DNA from: an uncultured Duncaniella sp.
GTDB lineage: Bacteria > Bacteroidota > Bacteroidia > Bacteroidales > Muribaculaceae
Direction of reading: 5' to 3'
Assembly (NCBI GenBank): GCA_910586665.1
Contig: CAJUIX010000004.1
Span: forward strand, 1-64,000
DNA: 64,000 nt
Shown here: one piece after another, positions 25,885 to 34,341 of the stretch
Position numbering within the stretch: the first letter of the stretch is position 1
Layout: each line of letters begins with the position of its first letter
Notes under the pieces: model-generated
The model's input: the letters and a program-made list of their open reading frames with translations, nothing else
What the model was told of the DNA's origin: nothing
Database searches by the model: none
Made by a program: the position numbers and the translations under genes

Positions 25885-26238
25885 TAATAGCATTGACCTG
25901 CGGTAGGCGCAGAGCTGGCGTCCTAATTCTTCAAATATAGGACGAAGTCTGTCGAGTTCGTTTAGCGTTGTCAGTCCTAAGTCGATTGCCAATGTAAGCT
26001 GACAGATTACTTCCATGAGGGAGCCGTAGGCGATTTCACAGAAGTGCGCCTTTTCTTTGTTTGAAAAGCGGCCTGAACCTTCTGCTATGTTCGATGCAAT
26101 CGACACGGCAGCCCGGCGCAGCTGGTTGGAAAGCCCTTGCCGTTCTTCGCCTGGGAATGATGAAGAGATTCGATAAACCTCTTTGACGATTAAACGGGAC
26201 TTCTGCCAGATTACCAACTTCTCAAAGCTGAATTCCAT
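25861..26238 (-). CDS. Four-helix-bundle protein (S23/IVS family)
   Basis: The 125-residue protein belongs to the four-helix-bundle family (TIGR02436; S23, first found in 23S rRNA intervening sequences). Its hallmarks are FEKLVIWQKSRLIVKEVY at the N-terminus, the PGEERQGLSNQLRRAAVSIA block, NIAEGSGR and the LMEVICQLTLA helix. Such small basic helical proteins form oligomers, and the Avd relatives assist diversity-generating retroelements. No reverse transcriptase or template repeat is present here. The gene lies between rhaA and rhaT, in their direction, and is bracketed by inverted GTTTAAGG-type repeats, so it appears to be an insertion. Its function is unknown. Confidence 0.9.
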   Translation of the reverse strand: MEFSFEKLVIWQKSRLIVKEVYRISSSFPGEERQGLSNQLRRAAVSIASNIAEGSGRFSNKEKAHFCEIAYGSLMEVICQLTLAIDLGLTTLNELDRLRPIFEELGRQLCAYRRSMLLSKPNPQT

Positions 26239-26248
26239 ATAAAGTATT

Positions 26249-26282
26249 ATCTAAACCTTAAACCTAAACCTTAAACTAAAAA
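26249..26282. repeat. Right telomere-like repeat tract of the four-helix-bundle cassette
   Basis: ATCTAAACCTTAAACCTAAA followed by CCTTAAACTAAAAA is the inverse of the left tract; CTAAACCTTAAACCTAAAC (26251-26269) is the exact complement of 25846-25864. It lies between the start codon of the four-helix-bundle gene (26238) and the stop codon of rhaA (26285). Confidence 0.85.
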
Positions 26283-26284
26283 TT

Positions 26285-27538
26285 TTATCTCTTGGATGTC
26301 ACTTCTCTCTCATAGCCTTCCACTTCTGTGATGAAGCTTTCGCCGACGGGGACGTTGTTGCGGAGGCAGAACATGTCGTAGACGGCGTTCCAGGGGAGGT
26401 TCTTGCACTCCTCGAGGAGGGCGAGGCGCTGGAACTTCTTGTCGGCGAGTTCATACTTGCGGAGGGTGTCGGTCGGTTCGAGGAGGGCGCGGAGCATGCA
26501 CTTTTGGGCTGCGCGCGAGCCGATGACGTAGGCACCGATGCGGTTGAGTGTGCCGTCGAAGTAGTCAAGGCCGTAGTGTACGCGGTTGAGGGCGCCTGCG
26601 CGGACGATTTCGCTGAAGAGGTCGAGCGTGGGGTCGTCCATGATGGTGACGTGGTCGGAGTCCCAGCGGATGGGGCGGGAGACGTGGAGCATCAGCTCGG
26701 GCACGAAGAGGAGCATTGCTGATACCTTGTCGGCCACGCTCTCGGTCGGGTGGAAGTGGCCGGTGTCAAGGGTGATCATCATGTCGTTCTTGGCGGCGTA
26801 GGAGGTGTAGAAGTCATTGGAGCCCACTGTGTAGCTCTCAAGGCCGATGCCGAACACCTTCGATTCCACGCAGTCCTTCATCCAGTCATACTTGTGCTCG
26901 AAAATCTGGTCGAGGGAGTCCTTGAGGAGCTCGCGGTAGAGGTAGCGGTTGACGGTGATGTCCTTCGAGCCGTCGTGAACCCATGTGTTCATGATACAGG
27001 GATCCTGCTGGGCCTCGCCGATGGCCTGTGAGATGGCGCGGCAGCGCTTCGAGTGCTCAATCCAGAAGTCGCGGATGCCCTTGTCGGGATTGGAGAGGCT
27101 GAGGTCGCCGCTTTTGGGGTGGGAGAATGATGTGGAGTTGAAGTCAAGCTTGATGTCGTTGGCCTTGCCCCAGTCAATCCAGCTCTGGAAATGCTCTACG
27201 GAGCACTGGTCGCGGTCGACGAACTTTCCGCCGAAGTCACCGTAGATCTCATGGAGGTTGAGGCGGTGTTTGCCGGGGATGAGGCTCATGGCGTAGAGGA
27301 CGTCGGCGCGGAGCTCGTCGATGTTGCGTGCCTTGCCGGGATAGTTACCGTTGACCTGGATGCCGCCGGTGAGCGAGCCGCCCTGGTTTTCGAAGCCGGC
27401 CACGTCGTCGGCCTGCCAGCAGTGCATGCTCAGGTGGAAATCCTGCATCTGGTCAAGTACTTTGTCTGTGTCTACTCCGATTGCAGCGTAGCGCTCTTTG
27501 GCGATTTCATACGCTTTCTTTACTAATTCTTCTTTCAT
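26285..27538 (-). CDS. rhaA: L-rhamnose isomerase
   Basis: Metal-dependent TIM-barrel enzyme that converts L-rhamnose to L-rhamnulose. The 417-residue length matches RhaA (419 in E. coli). Recognisable blocks are FHLSMHCWQADDVAGFE, LNLHEIYGDFGGKFVDRD, LDFNSTSFSHPKSGDLSLS and the metal-site strand MITLDTGHFHPTE. It lies 39 bp after rhaB in the same direction. The four-helix-bundle cassette begins immediately after its stop codon. Confidence 0.96.
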   Translation of the reverse strand: MKEELVKKAYEIAKERYAAIGVDTDKVLDQMQDFHLSMHCWQADDVAGFENQGGSLTGGIQVNGNYPGKARNIDELRADVLYAMSLIPGKHRLNLHEIYGDFGGKFVDRDQCSVEHFQSWIDWGKANDIKLDFNSTSFSHPKSGDLSLSNPDKGIRDFWIEHSKRCRAISQAIGEAQQDPCIMNTWVHDGSKDITVNRYLYRELLKDSLDQIFEHKYDWMKDCVESKVFGIGLESYTVGSNDFYTSYAAKNDMMITLDTGHFHPTESVADKVSAMLLFVPELMLHVSRPIRWDSDHVTIMDDPTLDLFSEIVRAGALNRVHYGLDYFDGTLNRIGAYVIGSRAAQKCMLRALLEPTDTLRKYELADKKFQRLALLEECKNLPWNAVYDMFCLRNNVPVGESFITEVEGYEREVTSKR

Positions 27539-27577
27539 GATAATAAGGTGGGTAAAAATATTGATATATTGGTTGAT

Positions 27578-29014
27578 TTATCGCGGGAAGTAGGTCTTGG
27601 TCACTGTGGAGTTGACGGCCACCCTGCGCATCTCGGCTATGTCGCTGACGCGTCCGTCGGCGCGGAGCTGCACGAGTATGTTGCCGAGTGCTGTCGACTC
27701 GGAGGGGCCTGCCACTACGGGGAGGCCTGTAGAGTCGGCTGTCAGCTGCATGAGGTGGGCGTTCTGACAGCCGCCGCCGATGACATGGAGGGTGTTGATC
27801 TCGTTGGGCGACAGCTTGCGGAGCCAGCCGATGACCTCCTTGTAGCGCAGTGCGAGGCTGCGGAAGATTACGCGCATGAAGTCGGCAGCGCTTTCGGGGA
27901 CGGCCTGGCCGGTGCGGCGGCAGTAGTCGCGTATGGCTTCGGTCATTGACTTAGGATTGGCAAAGGCGGGGTCGTCGGGGTTGATGGTGCTGTCGATGTC
28001 TGATTCGGTATAGAGCGCGCAGAGGTCGGCCACGTTCTCCGGGGCATCCTTCAGCTCGGTTCGCGAGCGCTCGAGGAGCCAGAGACCGCAGATGTTTTTG
28101 AGGAAGCGGATTGTGCCGTCGATGCCGCCCTCGTTGGTGAAGTTATAGTCAAAGCCTTTCTCGTTGATGATGGGGCCGGGGGCCTCGATGCCGAGGAGCG
28201 ACCATGTGCCGCAGCTGAGATAGGCGAATTTATCGTCCTTGGCGGGGACGCCGATGACGGCCGACGCGGTGTCGTGGCCGGCGACGGCGATGACGGGGAC
28301 CGCGCCCAGGCCTGTGGCCTGCTGCACTCCGGGAGTGAGGGTGCCGATGCGGGTGCCGGGGTTGACGAGTCGTCCGAAGCGGTCGGCAGTCAGGCCGATT
28401 TTCTCGAGCAGCTCGGCGTCAAGCTCCCCGGTGGTGGGGTTGAGTATCTGCGAGGTGGAAGCGACGGTATATTCTGTCACTGCGTTGCCGGTGAGCATAT
28501 AGGCGAGCGCGTCGGGCATGAACAGTATCTTGTCGGCGCTCTTCACGGCGTTGCCTTCCTCCTTGCCGATGGTGTAGAGCTGGAAGAGGGTGTTGAAGTC
28601 CATGAACTGGATGCCGGTCTTCTCGTAGACCTTTTCGCGAGGCATCTTTTCGGCACAGAATTTGTCGACAGCGCCCTCGGTGTGCGGGTCGCGGTAGCAG
28701 TAGGGGAGTCCGGCCACTGTGCCGTCGGGGTGGAAGTAGGCCACGTCACAGCCCCAGGTGTCGATGCCTATAGAGCGTGCCTCGGCACCGATTTCGCCGA
28801 GCTTTACGGAGGCTGTGCGGAGTCCTGTGAGGATTTCGTTGTATAGACCGGGCAGATTCCAAAAAATATGGCCGGCAATCGGGAGCATCGGATGCTTGAA
28901 ACGGTGGATTTCCTGTGTCTCCACCTTTTCGCCGTCGTAGGATGCGAGTATCACTCTACCGCTGGTCGCGCCGAGGTCGACAGCGATATAATAGTTCTTT
29001 TCGTCAGCTTTCAT
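27578..29014 (-). CDS. rhaB: Rhamnulokinase
   Basis: FGGY-family sugar kinase that phosphorylates L-rhamnulose at O1 using ATP. The 478-residue product has the first phosphate-binding motif VDLGATSGRVILASYDGEKV near residues 12-30. Other family blocks are SIGIDTWGCDVAYF (catalytic Asp region), VAGHDTASAVIG and the C-terminal IGGGCQNAHLMQLTAD. It is the first intracellular step enzyme encoded in the operon, 59 bp after the GH2 gene. Confidence 0.95.
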   Translation of the reverse strand: MKADEKNYYIAVDLGATSGRVILASYDGEKVETQEIHRFKHPMLPIAGHIFWNLPGLYNEILTGLRTASVKLGEIGAEARSIGIDTWGCDVAYFHPDGTVAGLPYCYRDPHTEGAVDKFCAEKMPREKVYEKTGIQFMDFNTLFQLYTIGKEEGNAVKSADKILFMPDALAYMLTGNAVTEYTVASTSQILNPTTGELDAELLEKIGLTADRFGRLVNPGTRIGTLTPGVQQATGLGAVPVIAVAGHDTASAVIGVPAKDDKFAYLSCGTWSLLGIEAPGPIINEKGFDYNFTNEGGIDGTIRFLKNICGLWLLERSRTELKDAPENVADLCALYTESDIDSTINPDDPAFANPKSMTEAIRDYCRRTGQAVPESAADFMRVIFRSLALRYKEVIGWLRKLSPNEINTLHVIGGGCQNAHLMQLTADSTGLPVVAGPSESTALGNILVQLRADGRVSDIAEMRRVAVNSTVTKTYFPR

Positions 29015-29073
29015 GGTTACTGTGTTTAGAAAAAACGTGAGGTATGATGATTGTTTTTTGATTGTTGTGTCGG

Positions 29074-31497
29074 TTATTGCGTGCTCGTGAGTCTGAGCCG
29101 GCAGGGTTTCAGCGACGATGATTCGGGAGTGACCGTCAGGGTGGCATCGCCCGGGGCGCGCGAGGAGCGGAGTATGACTGTCGCAGTGCCGTTGTGGAGG
29201 CGGCGGCTGTTGCCGACTGTCAGTTCCCCGGACCGTATGTCGCCGTTGATGACTCCGACGATTTCTGCCGGGCCTTCGACCGAGAAGCGGAGTGGAAGGG
29301 TGCTGTCAGGGACGGGACGCCCCTTGGAATCGAGTGCCCGGATGCGTACATGCTGCAGGTCCATGCCGTCGGCCTTCCAGGCCGGATTGTCGGCCTCGGC
29401 TGAAATACGGGCAGTCTTGCCGCTGGTCTGCAATTCGTGGCTCGCGATTGGTTTGGACTCGCCGTGGCGGTATGCGCGGGCCTCGATGCGTCCCTTGGCG
29501 TAGGGGATGTCCTCCCAGAGTATGCGGTTGCGCGCCTTGCTGTCAGCGCGGTCATTGGTGTGGCGTCCGAGGCTCCTGCCGTTGACGAGGAGCTCGACTT
29601 CGTCGGCATTGGTGAATGTATAGAGCTTCAGCCGTGAGCCTTCGGGGTGGTTCCAGTGGGAGCTGAAGTCGGTAGTGCCTACCTGGATGCCGTTCCATTC
29701 GACGTCGTTGCTCACTTCGGCCACGGCTATCCTCACCAGTGGCTCTTCGGGTTTGAAGAATGAGCGGAGGAAGTAGGCCATAGGCTTTGGCTCGAGCGAG
29801 ATGTCGAAGACGCCCTTGTCCCACCCCTTTGCGGGCCAGCCCTGCGACTCGCCGAGGTAGTCAATCATGCCCCAGTAGGCAAGTCCTACCACACGGTCGA
29901 GGTCCATATCGAAGAAGTTGGGACCCATGTTGGAGGTGTTGGCCTCGCTCTGATAGAAAATCATGCCGGGGTAGCGGCGGCTGTCGCCCGGGAAGTACAT
30001 ATACCTATAATTATATGATGCGATGTCAGTCGCCAAGGCAAGCGGGGCGGGGAGGCTGTCGGTGAAATGGTTGCGCCCGCGCGGATGCATGGCCACGGTC
30101 GAGAGACGGGTACCGTCGAAGCGGTCGAGCAGCGCCTTCTGAAGACGGTAGGGGGTGACGCCCCAGTCGTTGAAGGGGAGGTCGTTTATCATCTGAAGCT
30201 CGTTGCCAAGGCTCCATAGGACCACCGAGGGGTGGTTGCGGTCGCGGCGCGCCCACTCCTCGACGTCGTGCTGCCACTGCTCAGTCCAGTCCTTGCGGTC
30301 GCCGCAGTACTGGCGCTTCCACTTGTCATACAGCTCGTCGACCACGAGGATACCGTTCTCGTCGCAGAGGTCGAGAAATGATTTGCTATATGGATTGTGG
30401 GAGGTGCGGATGTGGTTGAAGCCGAAATCTTTCAGGAGCTTGATGCGTTTCTCCATAGCGCGCGGATAGGCGGCGGCTCCGAGAGCTCCGAGTGTGTGGT
30501 GGTTGGCTATCCCTTTGAGCAATACCTTGCGTCCGTTGAGTTTCATGCCGAATTCGGGCGAGAACTCGACTTTGCGGATGCCGAAGCGCTCGGAATAAGT
30601 GTCGGCCACGGTGCCGTCGGGCTTGATGAGCGAGAGGCGGAGCGTGTAGAGATTCGGATTTTCCGTATCCCAAAGCCGGGCGTCGGGGATAGCGATGCTG
30701 TCGACGACGAACTCGCGTATGCGCTGGCTACGGTAGTTGCGGAGCTTGCGGGTGCGGCTGTAGGCCGTGCTTCCGTCGGGCGCCTCGATGACTATGCCGA
30801 CGCAGATGCTGTCCGGGCGATGACGCGAGGCTATCTCGGCCTCGATTTTCACTGTCGAGAGCGAGGGGTCGACCACCGGGGTGGTAATCCTGAGCGGATT
30901 GCGGGTGAAGTAGTGGTTCTTGTCGGTGATGATGAGGTTGACGTCGCGATAGATGCCACCCCCGGTGTACCAGCGTGAGTTCTGGGGCTTTCCGGTGTCG
31001 GCATGGACGGCTACGACGTTCTCCTCGCCGTAGCGGAGCTTGTCGGTGAGGTCTATTTCCGTGCCGAGGTAGCCGTAGTCAGTGCCGCCGACGAGTTTCC
31101 CGTTAAAGTAGATGTCGCCGGTGAGCATGATGCCCTCGAAGTCGAGTATGACGCGGCGTCCGGCCCAGGCGGAGTCGGGGGTGAAGCTCTTGCGATACCA
31201 CCCGGTGCCCATCTCCTTGAAGCCGCGCGAGCTGAGGCGGCTCTTGACGTTGGCCATCTGGTTGTTCATGTCGGGGCGCTCGTCGGCCGACGGCTCCACC
31301 CACTCCTGCGAAATCTGGAAATCGTGTGGGAGGTCAACAGACTGCCAGCCGGAGTCGTCGGTAGCGACGGCCTCGGCACGGTCAGGCTCTCCGGGATAGA
31401 ACTTCCACCCGAAATTCCATGTCTGCACTTCCCGCGGTGAGGCGAGGGTGCTGACAGTGGCTATAAGTAAGATTATGGTATTAGACAGGAATCTCAT
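29074..31497 (-). CDS. Glycoside hydrolase family 2 protein (beta-galactosidase-like)
   Basis: The 807-residue exported enzyme has an N-terminal signal (MRFLSNTIILLIATVSTLAS). A sugar-binding jelly-roll domain (about 25-205), an immunoglobulin-like domain (about 205-310) and a TIM barrel (about 315-600) follow. The GH2 acid/base Glu433 lies in WSLGNELQM, and the probable nucleophile Glu518 in IFYQSEAN. C-terminal Ig-like domains end the protein. It starts 3 bp after der stops and precedes rhaB, so it probably trims a rhamnose-containing glycan whose rhamnose is then used. Substrate cannot be assigned more finely than a beta-galactoside or glucuronide type. Confidence 0.9.
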   Translation of the reverse strand: MRFLSNTIILLIATVSTLASPREVQTWNFGWKFYPGEPDRAEAVATDDSGWQSVDLPHDFQISQEWVEPSADERPDMNNQMANVKSRLSSRGFKEMGTGWYRKSFTPDSAWAGRRVILDFEGIMLTGDIYFNGKLVGGTDYGYLGTEIDLTDKLRYGEENVVAVHADTGKPQNSRWYTGGGIYRDVNLIITDKNHYFTRNPLRITTPVVDPSLSTVKIEAEIASRHRPDSICVGIVIEAPDGSTAYSRTRKLRNYRSQRIREFVVDSIAIPDARLWDTENPNLYTLRLSLIKPDGTVADTYSERFGIRKVEFSPEFGMKLNGRKVLLKGIANHHTLGALGAAAYPRAMEKRIKLLKDFGFNHIRTSHNPYSKSFLDLCDENGILVVDELYDKWKRQYCGDRKDWTEQWQHDVEEWARRDRNHPSVVLWSLGNELQMINDLPFNDWGVTPYRLQKALLDRFDGTRLSTVAMHPRGRNHFTDSLPAPLALATDIASYNYRYMYFPGDSRRYPGMIFYQSEANTSNMGPNFFDMDLDRVVGLAYWGMIDYLGESQGWPAKGWDKGVFDISLEPKPMAYFLRSFFKPEEPLVRIAVAEVSNDVEWNGIQVGTTDFSSHWNHPEGSRLKLYTFTNADEVELLVNGRSLGRHTNDRADSKARNRILWEDIPYAKGRIEARAYRHGESKPIASHELQTSGKTARISAEADNPAWKADGMDLQHVRIRALDSKGRPVPDSTLPLRFSVEGPAEIVGVINGDIRSGELTVGNSRRLHNGTATVILRSSRAPGDATLTVTPESSSLKPCRLRLTSTQ

Positions 31498-31500
31498 CTG

Positions 31501-32820
31501 TTATTTCTCACGCATGAAGACGTTGATAGGGGTGCCGTGGAAGTCCCAGTTCTCCCTGATCTTGTTTTCGAGGTAGCGCCGGTACGGTTCCTTGACCCAC
31601 TGCGGTAGGTTGCAGAAGAATATGAAGGTCGGAATCGGCGCGCCCTTGAGCATGGTGATGTATTTAATCTTGATAAACTTGCCCTTGTTGGCAGGAGGGG
31701 GATAGGCGGAGATAGCCTCGAGCATCACGGTGTTGAGCTGCGAGGTGGGGACGGTGCGGTGACGGTTCTCGCTGACGTGCAGGGCGGTCTCGAGCACTTT
31801 GAAGATGCGTTGTTTGGTGAGCGCTGATGCAAAGATGATCGGGAAGTCGGTGAAAGGGGCGAAGCGGCTGCGGATTGCGTCCTCGTAGTGCTGGATAGCC
31901 TCCTTTGACTTGTCGGCCACGAGGTCCCACTTGTTGACCACGACGACGAGCCCCTTCTTGTTGCGCTGGATGAGCGAGAAGATTGATACGTCCTGCGACT
32001 CGATGCCGCGTGTGGCGTCAATCATGAGTATGCAGACGTCTGATGACTCGATGGCACGGATGGAGCGGATGACCGAGTAATACTCGATGTCCTCCGTCAC
32101 CTTGTTCTTCTTGCGGATGCCGGCGGTGTCGACCAGGTAGAAGTCGAAGCCGAACTTGTTGTAGCGCGTGTAGATTGAGTCGCGGGTGGTGCCGGCGATG
32201 TCGGTGACGATGTGGCGGTCCTCGTCGATGAAGGCGTTGATGATTGATGATTTACCCGCATTGGGGCGTCCGACGATTGCGATTTTGGGTATGTCGTCGA
32301 GCTTTTCCTCCTCGTCCTCATCCTTGACAGGCATTTTATTTACCACGTCGTCGAGGAGGTCGCCGGTGCCGTAGCCGCTGGCCGCCGAGACGTCGACAGG
32401 GTCGCCGAGGCCGAGCTTGTAGAACTCGGCAATGTTATAGCGTGAGTCACCGACGTCGACCTTGTTGGCCACGAGGATTACCGGCTTCGTCGAGCGGCGG
32501 AGTATCTGCGCCACCTGCTCGTCGAGGTCGGTGACGCCGTTTGTCGCGTCGACCACGAAGAGGATTTCGTCGGCCTGCTCGATGGCAAGCTGCACCTGCT
32601 TGTTTATCTCGTTCTCAAAAACATCCTCGCTGTTGATGACCCAGCCGCCGGTGTCGACGATGGAAAATTCCTTCCCGTTCCAGTCGACCTTGCCATACTG
32701 GCGGTCACGCGTAGTACCGGCTTCCTCGTTGGTGATGGCCGTGCGTGACTGAGTGAGTCTATTAAAGAGAGTGGACTTGCCCACGTTGGGGCGACCCACT
32801 ATTGCAATCATCTGTCCCAT
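31501..32820 (-). CDS. der: Ribosome biogenesis GTPase Der
   Basis: Essential double-GTPase for 50S assembly, 439 residues. G domain 1 has GRPNVGKS at 9-16, DTGG at 56-59 and NKVD at 119-122. G domain 2 has GRPNAGKS at 184-191, followed by DTAG and NKWD. A KH-like C-terminal domain (about 350-439) contains KIKYITMLKGAPIPTFIFFC. Its own promoter lies in the upstream region. The GH2 and rhamnose genes follow with a gap of only 3 bp, which is unusual for a housekeeping gene. Confidence 0.97.
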   Translation of the reverse strand: MGQMIAIVGRPNVGKSTLFNRLTQSRTAITNEEAGTTRDRQYGKVDWNGKEFSIVDTGGWVINSEDVFENEINKQVQLAIEQADEILFVVDATNGVTDLDEQVAQILRRSTKPVILVANKVDVGDSRYNIAEFYKLGLGDPVDVSAASGYGTGDLLDDVVNKMPVKDEDEEEKLDDIPKIAIVGRPNAGKSSIINAFIDEDRHIVTDIAGTTRDSIYTRYNKFGFDFYLVDTAGIRKKNKVTEDIEYYSVIRSIRAIESSDVCILMIDATRGIESQDVSIFSLIQRNKKGLVVVVNKWDLVADKSKEAIQHYEDAIRSRFAPFTDFPIIFASALTKQRIFKVLETALHVSENRHRTVPTSQLNTVMLEAISAYPPPANKGKFIKIKYITMLKGAPIPTFIFFCNLPQWVKEPYRRYLENKIRENWDFHGTPINVFMREK

Positions 32821-32869
32821 ATAAAATTGATGGTTGTTACGGTTCGCATAAACCGTTGTATTATTAATG

Positions 32870-32900
32870 CAAATTTAACCAATTATTTCTTATCCCGCAA
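32870..32900 (-). promoter_or_regulatory. der promoter
   Basis: On the minus strand, TTG (32898-32900), a 20-bp spacer and TAAATTTG (32870-32877) match the consensus. The leader would be about 45 nt. Most of the promoter overlaps the left arm of a 26-bp inverted repeat. Confidence 0.65.
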
Positions 32901-32956
32901 CAATCAGGCTCATAAATGACCCTAAAAGGGGCGGGATAAGCAATATTTGGTTAAAT
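32873..32956. repeat. Near-perfect 26-bp inverted repeat upstream of der
   Basis: The left arm (32873-32898, beginning ATTTAACCAATTATTTC) and the right arm (32931-32956) are reverse complements at 24 of 26 positions, around a 32-nt centre. There is no T-run, so it is not a normal terminator. It could be a regulatory palindrome or a small non-autonomous insertion. Confidence 0.8.
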
Positions 32957-33054
32957 GATGTTAAATCAAGAAAAATTCTTTCTGATTTATTTGGCGGGTT
33001 CGCGCCGAACCCACTATCTTTGTGACAAGTTTTTCATGGTATTAGATTTAAGGT

Positions 33055-33092
33055 AAAAAAGTTATTCGTCGGGACGACGAGTAATTTTTTTT
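33055..33092. terminator. Terminator after mdh
   Basis: TTATTCGTC (33062-33070) pairs with GACGAGTAA (33076-33084), with one G-T wobble and a 5-nt loop. It is flanked by A6 on the left and T8 on the right. A second small hairpin, CCTGTT/AACAGG (33107-33123), overlaps the mdh stop codon. It terminates mdh in the minus direction. Confidence 0.8.
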
Positions 33093-33115
33093 GTCCGTTT
33101 GTGAGGCCTGTTTTT

Positions 33116-34129
33116 TCAACAGGTTTTTTTGTCCATATACGGGTTGAGTTTGTGCCATTCGGCAATCGGGGGCATGACTCCCATCTCGATGACCTCGTCG
33201 CGCAGCTTGCAAAGATGCTCATAGCTCTTTTCAAGCTCTTTTTGTTCCTCGGGGGTACCATCTACGACTTTGCACTCCACTCCGTTCTTGCCGATAGTGG
33301 TCTCCATAGCCATCATTATGTGTTTGAAGCGGTCGTTGTTGACATAAGTGCCGGCCGGCCAGCGGAATGGTTTTCCTCCCATTGCTGCCGCAATCATCTC
33401 GATAGACAGATATGATGGGCTTTGGAATGATGAGCGGCCGCGAAGCTCGATAATCTTCTTGCCACCCTGTATGACGCGTTGTTTAAGCTCGACCCAGTCT
33501 TCGAGGGGGAGTTTCGGTGTACCGATGATATCGGTCAGGGGCTTGCCGTCGACAGTGGTTGTCGATGCGAACACAGCCATCTGCTCGCCGTGTCCTCCGT
33601 AGGTGCGGCTGTTGACAATCTCGTCGGCGGGTATATGGAGATATTTGGATAACTCGCTGCGCAGGCGGGTGCTGTCGAGTGCGGCAAGCGTGGTCACACG
33701 CGAAGGCTCGAGGCCGGAGTATAGCAGAGTGATGAGGCCGGTGATGTCGGCTGGGTTGAAGATAACGACGATGTGTTTGACTTCGGGGCAATAGGCCTTC
33801 ACATCCTTGCCGAATTGTTCTGCTATTTGGGCGTTGCCCTTTAGAAGGTCCTCTCGGGTCATGCCTGCCTTACGGGCGGCACCGCCGGAGGAGACGATGT
33901 AGGCAGCGTCGGTGAGAGCCTCTTTTATGTCGGATGTGTAGGTGATGTTCATATTTTCAAAACCACAGTGGAGCATCTCCTCGACCACGCCCTCAAGTGC
34001 CGGAGCATAGGGATCGTAAAGACAGATGTTAGGGGTGAGTTTCATCATAATGGCAGTCTGTGCCATATTGGAACCGATCATGCCGGCGGCGCCGACTATG
34101 GTCAGCTTTTCATTGGTTAGAAAATCCAT
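33116..34129 (-). CDS. mdh: Malate dehydrogenase
   Basis: NAD-dependent enzyme interconverting malate and oxaloacetate, here probably in the reductive (fumarate-producing) branch used by Bacteroidales. The 337-residue protein has the Rossmann glycine motif VGAAGMIGSN near residues 12-21 and the NAD-ribose acidic region after it. It also has IFNPADITG and the catalytic histidine region RTYGGHGEQM. It reads as a lactate/malate dehydrogenase-fold protein of the Bacteroidetes type. It is monocistronic, with a terminator at 33055-33092. Confidence 0.92.
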   Translation of the reverse strand: MDFLTNEKLTIVGAAGMIGSNMAQTAIMMKLTPNICLYDPYAPALEGVVEEMLHCGFENMNITYTSDIKEALTDAAYIVSSGGAARKAGMTREDLLKGNAQIAEQFGKDVKAYCPEVKHIVVIFNPADITGLITLLYSGLEPSRVTTLAALDSTRLRSELSKYLHIPADEIVNSRTYGGHGEQMAVFASTTTVDGKPLTDIIGTPKLPLEDWVELKQRVIQGGKKIIELRGRSSFQSPSYLSIEMIAAAMGGKPFRWPAGTYVNNDRFKHIMMAMETTIGKNGVECKVVDGTPEEQKELEKSYEHLCKLRDEVIEMGVMPPIAEWHKLNPYMDKKTC

Positions 34130-34250
34130 GATAAGTAAGAGTTAAAAAATAAATTTGGGGTTTGTCAGTTTATTCTATGCTTATAACATTATTCTATGTC
34201 TAAATGTTGTTGGCGGAGAGGACTGAAAGGTAATAATATGTTAAATAAAA

Positions 34251-34280
34251 TTGAGGTTTTGTAATTTCTAAGTACCTTTG
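34251..34280 (+). promoter_or_regulatory. Promoter for the MFS transporter gene
   Basis: TTG (34251-34253), a 19-bp spacer and TACCTTTG (34273-34280) match the Bacteroidetes consensus. The leader to the ATG at 34342 would be about 55 nt. Confidence 0.65.
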
Positions 34281-34341
34281 CAACAATTTCTCAATAGAGG
34301 GCGGCTGCGATGCGGATTGCGGCTCCCGGAAAGATTGTTTT

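Noticed and set aside
25861..26238. Four-helix-bundle gene as Avd of a diversity-generating retroelement
   Set aside because: No reverse transcriptase, template repeat or variable C-type lectin target is visible within the window.
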